Assembly (NCBI GenBank): GCA_946480055.1
Contig: CAMLID010000014.1
Coordinates: 1 to 64,000 of the forward strand
Direction: 5' to 3'
DNA: 64,000 bases
Source: an uncultured Lysobacter sp.
Lineage (GTDB): Bacteria > Pseudomonadota > Gammaproteobacteria > Xanthomonadales > Xanthomonadaceae
Positions 60,261-64,000 of this stretch are shown here, piece by piece. The translations under genes were made by a program, and so were the position numbers. Each line of letters opens with the position of its first letter. Positions within the stretch are counted from its first letter, which is position 1. The notes beneath the pieces are model-generated. The model saw nothing but the letters and a program-made list of their open reading frames with translations, was not told where the DNA came from and did no database searches.

Positions 60261-60308
60261 ACACAACATATTCGGGGTGCTTCGATCCGTCAACACGATA
60301 TGTGGTGA
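60261..60308 (-). promoter_or_regulatory. nrdAB promoter with two NrdR-like boxes
   Basis: On the minus strand TTGACG (60288-60293) and TATGTT (60265-60270) are 17 bp apart. Two NrdR-box-like 16-mers overlap them: TCACCACATATCGTGT (60293-60308) over the -35 and CCCGAATATGTTGTGT (60261-60276) over the -10. Their centres are 32 bp apart, three helical turns, as in known NrdR sites (consensus ACACwATATATwGTGT). The nrdR gene itself is not in the window. Confidence 0.82.
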
Positions 60309-60400
60309 GCGACAGCAGATTCGAAATAAAATCCCCGCGCCCTCGCCGCGTCGCGCTTGGTGTTAACGTGCGGGGCGACAAGGACAGGGGGCGCGGCGCG

Positions 60401-63160
60401 ATGGCAGGACTGGTGACGCTGTTGGTGCTGGTGCTGCTGGCGGTGCCGGCGCTGCTGATCGCGGCGCTGGTGATGATCTCCGGCCTCAAGGGCCGGGTCG
60501 CGATGCTGGAGGCGAGGGTTGACGAGCTCGGCTCGCGCGCCGCCCGTGCGACCAGCGCCCCGGTCGATGCGCGCGAGGCCGCGGCCGCCGCCGAGCCGAC
60601 TCTGAGCGAGCTGATGCGCAGCGCGCCGGCCACGCCGCCGGTGCCCGAAAGCCGCGTCGACGCCACACCGATTTCCCCGCCACGGACGCCTGTGCCCGAA
60701 TCGTCGGTTCCGCCGCCGGTCGCACCGCCGCCGCTGCCGTCGACGCCACCGCGCGCGGTGTTCGACACGCCGCCGCCGGGCGCGCAAGCTGCCACGCCCG
60801 CGCGCGCCGTGCCTGCGGCCGTGCGCCGCCCGCCGCCGCCGGATCCGGCCACCGTCTTCGTGCGTGCGGTCAAACGCTGGTTCACCGAAGGCAACGTGCC
60901 GGTCAAGGTCGGCATGCTGGTGCTGTTCGCCGGCGTCGCGGCCCTGCTCAAGTACGCGACCGACCAGGGCTGGATGCGCTTCCCGATCGAGCTGCGCCTG
61001 GCCGGCATCGCCCTGGCCGCACTGGGCGGCGTGGTGTTCGGCTGGTACCAGCGCGAGCGCAAGCGCAGCTTCGCCCTGAGTCTGCAGGGCGGCGCGATCG
61101 GCGTGCTGCTGCTGGTGGTGTTCGCGGCCTTCAAGTTGTACGGCCTGATCGAAGCGGGCCCGGCGTTCGGGCTGAGCATCGTGCTGGTCGCCGGCGCCGG
61201 CGTGCTGGCGGTGCGGCAGAACGCGATCGCGCTGGCCTTGCTCGGCATCCTCGCCGGTTTCATGGCGCCGATCTGGCTCTCGACCGGGCAGGGCAACCAC
61301 GTCGCCCTGTTCGGCTACTACGCGGTGCTCAACGCGGCGATCTTCGCGATCGCCTGGTGGCGGCCGTGGCGCGCGCTCAATCTGCTCGGCTTCGTCTTCA
61401 CCTTCGGCATCGGCACCGCCTGGGGCGTGTTGCGTTACCGCGCCGAGGACTACGCGACCACCGAGCCGTTCCTGCTGGTGTTCTTCGGGTTCTATCTGCT
61501 GATTCCGATCCTGTACGCCTGGCGCCGTCCGGCCGGCAAACGCGATCTGATCGACGGCTGCCTGGTGTTCGGCACGCCGCTGATCGCCTTCATGCTGCAA
61601 GCCGGCCTGCTGGAAGGCGAGCGCATGCCGCTGGCGTTCTACGCGCTGGGCCTGGCCGCGCTGTACGCGGCGCTGGCGTGGTGGCTGCAGCGGCGCGAGC
61701 ACTTCGCCGCGTTGGCCACGCCGTACGCGCTGCTCGCGGTCGGTTTCGCGACCCTGGCGGTGCCGCTGGCGCTGTCGGCGCAGAGCACCGCCTGTGTGTT
61801 CGCGGTCGAAGGCGCGGCACTGGTCTGGCTGGGGCTGCGTCAGCAACGCATCCTGCCGCAGCTGGCCGGCTTCGCGCTGCAGGTGTTCGCCGCGGGTGGT
61901 TTCGCGATCGGCGTCAGCGACGGTCCCGAGCCGCTGACCGCGCTGCTCAACGCGCGTTTCATGGGCGCCTTGCTGATCGCGCTGGCCGGTTTCGCCAGCG
62001 CCTGGAGCTATCGCCGCGCCGAGCAGCGCGGTTTTGCCCTGGCCTATTACCTGTGGGGCCTGGCCTGGTGGTGCGGCAACGCGCTGGGCGAGATCGAGCG
62101 CTTCCTGTTGTCGGACGTGCGCGCCGACGCGGTGCTCGCGTTCGCCGCGCTCAGCGCTTGGCTCGCGGCCGAGACCTATCGCCGTCTGCCGACGCGCGCT
62201 CTGGCCTGGACGGTCGCGGCCGGTCTGGCCGCGGCGCTGCCGCTGGCGTTCGCGCAGGAGTCGGCGCATCTGCACCCGTTCGGCGGCTATGGCCTGGCGG
62301 CCTGGCTGGTCTACGCGATCGCCGGTGCGCGCGCCTTGCGCTGCCTGCGCGATCGGGCCGGCGGCGAGCTCGGTTTCGCGCATGCGGCCTGGTTGTGGGC
62401 CTGGCCGGTCGCGGCCAGCCTGTCGCTGCACGAGTTCGTCGGCCGCAACACGGTCGGCGACGGTTGGACCTGGGCCGCGTTGGCGCTGCCGTTCCTGGCG
62501 ATGGCGGCGGCGCTGCAATGGCGCCCGGCCGCGATCGCACCGCCGCTGAGCGAGCGTTTCGGGCAATGGCGCGGCGTGGTCCAGGGCACGTTCCTGTTCG
62601 CGCTGATGGTGGGCGCGATCGCCGCGCTCGGCCAGCCCGGCGCGAGCGCGCCGCTGCCGTGGTTGCCGCTGCTCAATCCGCTCGACCTCAGCCAGCTCGC
62701 GGTGCTGGCGCTGTTCGCGTTCTGGCTGGCCTCGCCGACGGGGCCGGACGATCTGCGCGCACGCCGGGTCCCACTGCTGGCGACCGCCGGCTTCGCCCTG
62801 ATCACCGTCATCACCCTGCGCGCGACCCATCACTGGGGCGGCGTGCCCTGGGACGGCGCGATGTTCGGCACCGGTCTGGTCCAGACCTGCCTGACCGTGG
62901 TCTGGAGCCTGCTCGGCGTGCTCGGCTGGGTGATCGGTTCGCGTCGTGGTCAGCGCGCCTTGTGGCTGGCCGGTGCGGTGCTGATGGCGGTGGTGCTGGC
63001 CAAGTTGGTGTTGGTCGACCGTACCCACCTGGGCAACCTGCTCGGCATCGCCTCGTTCATCGCATACGGCTTGTTGTGCACGCTGGTCGGCTACCTCGCG
63101 CCGGCGCCGCCGAGCCGGGCCGCCGACGCCGAAGACCGCCAACCGGAGATGCCGGCATGA
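60401..63160 (+). CDS. DUF2339 domain-containing multi-spanning membrane protein
   Basis: A 919-residue inner-membrane protein. The ATG at 60401 begins with a membrane helix (LVTLLVLVLLAVPALLIAAL), followed by a short coiled coil (LKGRVAMLEARVDELGSRAA) and a Pro/Ala-rich linker (about 60-150). A stretch near 155-190 (RAVKRWFTEGNVPVKVGMLV) opens the DUF2339 region, which runs through some 20 or more hydrophobic helices to the end. The function of the family is unknown. Its stop overlaps the start of the DUF3999 gene by 4 bp (ATGA), a common pairing. Confidence 0.92.
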   Translation: MAGLVTLLVLVLLAVPALLIAALVMISGLKGRVAMLEARVDELGSRAARATSAPVDAREAAAAAEPTLSELMRSAPATPPVPESRVDATPISPPRTPVPESSVPPPVAPPPLPSTPPRAVFDTPPPGAQAATPARAVPAAVRRPPPPDPATVFVRAVKRWFTEGNVPVKVGMLVLFAGVAALLKYATDQGWMRFPIELRLAGIALAALGGVVFGWYQRERKRSFALSLQGGAIGVLLLVVFAAFKLYGLIEAGPAFGLSIVLVAGAGVLAVRQNAIALALLGILAGFMAPIWLSTGQGNHVALFGYYAVLNAAIFAIAWWRPWRALNLLGFVFTFGIGTAWGVLRYRAEDYATTEPFLLVFFGFYLLIPILYAWRRPAGKRDLIDGCLVFGTPLIAFMLQAGLLEGERMPLAFYALGLAALYAALAWWLQRREHFAALATPYALLAVGFATLAVPLALSAQSTACVFAVEGAALVWLGLRQQRILPQLAGFALQVFAAGGFAIGVSDGPEPLTALLNARFMGALLIALAGFASAWSYRRAEQRGFALAYYLWGLAWWCGNALGEIERFLLSDVRADAVLAFAALSAWLAAETYRRLPTRALAWTVAAGLAAALPLAFAQESAHLHPFGGYGLAAWLVYAIAGARALRCLRDRAGGELGFAHAAWLWAWPVAASLSLHEFVGRNTVGDGWTWAALALPFLAMAAALQWRPAAIAPPLSERFGQWRGVVQGTFLFALMVGAIAALGQPGASAPLPWLPLLNPLDLSQLAVLALFAFWLASPTGPDDLRARRVPLLATAGFALITVITLRATHHWGGVPWDGAMFGTGLVQTCLTVVWSLLGVLGWVIGSRRGQRALWLAGAVLMAVVLAKLVLVDRTHLGNLLGIASFIAYGLLCTLVGYLAPAPPSRAADAEDRQPEMPA

Positions 63161-64000
63161 GTCTGGCCCGTACTGTCGCCGCGTTCGCTCTCGTACTTTT
63201 GCCCGCGTTGGCGAGCGCCGGACCGCGCGACGATTACGCCCAGCAATGGCCGCTGCAACTGCGCAGCGAAGGTGCGGGCGCGTACCGCGTCGCGCTCGAC
63301 GACAGCGTCTACCGGCATGCGCGCCGCTCCGGTCTGCGCGACGTCGACGTGATCGACGGCGCCGGCAATCCGGTGCCGGCGGCGCTGTACCGGCCCGGTC
63401 CAGGCGAAACGCGCGCAGCGATCCGCGCCAGCCTGCCCTGGTTCGCCTTGCCGGCGCGTCCGGCCAGCGGCGCCCAGGAGTGGCAGTTGGTCAGTGAAGT
63501 CGAAGCCGACGGCCGACTGCGCCGGGTCGAGGCGCGCGGCATCGGCCGCGGCGCTTCGATCGGGCCGCAGACCGCGTTGCTGATCGACGCCAGCACCTTG
63601 CGCGCGCCGATCCGCGCGCTGGAACTGGATTGGGCGCCGGGCACCGCGCTGGACGCGACCTACCGCGTCGAAGCCAGCGACGATCTCGAACATTGGCGCG
63701 ATGTGGTCGCGCGCGGACGCCTGGTCGATCTGGAGCAGGGCGGCCGCCGTCTGCTGCAGCGCCGGATCGCGTTCGACCCCGACGGCCTGCGCGCGCGCTA
63801 CCTGCGCCTGAGCCCGACCAACCCCGACGCGGTCGCGCCGATCCGTTCGGTCAGCGCCGAGCTCGACGCCACCGCCGATCCCTCGCCGCTGCGCTGGCGC
63901 CAGCTCAAGGGCCGTCGGATCCCCGCCGAGCGCGCCGACGAGAAGGGCGCGCGCTTCGAATTCGAACTCGACGGCCGTTTCCCGATCCAGCGCATCGACG
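63157..64000 (+). CDS. DUF3999 family protein, 5' part
   Basis: Cut by the window end; 281 residues are visible with no stop. The start ATG overlaps the DUF2339 stop. A signal peptide (MSLARTVAAFALVLLPALASA) is followed by PRDDYAQQWPLQLRSEGAGA, typical of DUF3999, and beta-rich segments (YRVEASDDLEHWRDVVARGR, RYLRLSPTNPDAVAPIRSVS) that suggest a discoidin-like periplasmic fold. Full-length members have a C-terminal membrane helix, beyond this window. Function unknown; the constant partner is DUF2339. Confidence 0.88.
   Translation, partial: MSLARTVAAFALVLLPALASAGPRDDYAQQWPLQLRSEGAGAYRVALDDSVYRHARRSGLRDVDVIDGAGNPVPAALYRPGPGETRAAIRASLPWFALPARPASGAQEWQLVSEVEADGRLRRVEARGIGRGASIGPQTALLIDASTLRAPIRALELDWAPGTALDATYRVEASDDLEHWRDVVARGRLVDLEQGGRRLLQRRIAFDPDGLRARYLRLSPTNPDAVAPIRSVSAELDATADPSPLRWRQLKGRRIPAERADEKGARFEFELDGRFPIQRID

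Overview
The window is a dense stretch of chromosome from a high-GC gammaproteobacterium. Several gene sets point to Xanthomonadaceae, most like Lysobacter, but the genus is inferred from gene content and protein style, without a database search. The signs are ponA divergent from pilMNOPQ, a cysteine-free type B L31, a TonB-dependent receptor with its own AraC regulator, MetE and NrdAB under cobalamin riboswitches, and scattered palindromes with the core GGGAGCGGCGTAAGCCGCG. About 50 protein genes were found and no rRNA, tRNA, CRISPR array, insertion sequence or prophage.

Layout. 0-3.4 kb: the 3' end of sucD, a RHH/ParE-type toxin-antitoxin pair with a perfect palindromic operator, nadE and ridA. 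3.4-9.6 kb: an AraC regulator divergent from a three-gene unit (beta-helix lipoprotein, SO2930-family diheme cytochrome lipoprotein, TonB-dependent receptor). This is the best candidate for an undescribed system. 9.7-15.7 kb: recG, a DUF4166 protein with a nucleoside hydrolase, rpmE2 and gltA. 15.9-24.7 kb: an uncharacterised gene, ponA, and the type IV pilus alignment and secretin operon pilMNOPQ. 24.9-31.8 kb: a MoxR/Bat operon with a BatB-BatC fusion. 32-37.8 kb: a dicarboxylate symporter, transketolase and a TPR-membrane-PAS protein with an unrecognised C-terminal domain.

37.8-41.1 kb is a run of poorly characterised genes: two small secreted proteins, a ClpP-fold lipoprotein and a Methyltransf_24-like enzyme, ending in palindromic repeats. 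41.3-45.4 kb: an acetyl-CoA hydrolase/transferase family protein and a BlaI/M56 pair whose peptidase ends in a TonB-like domain. 45.4-51.9 kb: modABC with an unusually short ModC, a small secreted molybdopterin-fold protein, a persulfide-dioxygenase-like metallohydrolase, an S1/P1 nuclease, OmpW and GAPDH.

52-60.3 kb: metE and nrdAB, both on the minus strand. Each is preceded by a clear cobalamin riboswitch, so the B12-independent methionine synthase and the B12-independent ribonucleotide reductase should be switched off when B12 is plentiful. The nrdA promoter also carries two NrdR-like boxes 32 bp apart. A chagasin-like inhibitor and an acyl-CoA thioesterase lie between them. 60.4-64 kb: a large DUF2339 membrane protein overlapping a DUF3999 gene that is cut by the window end.
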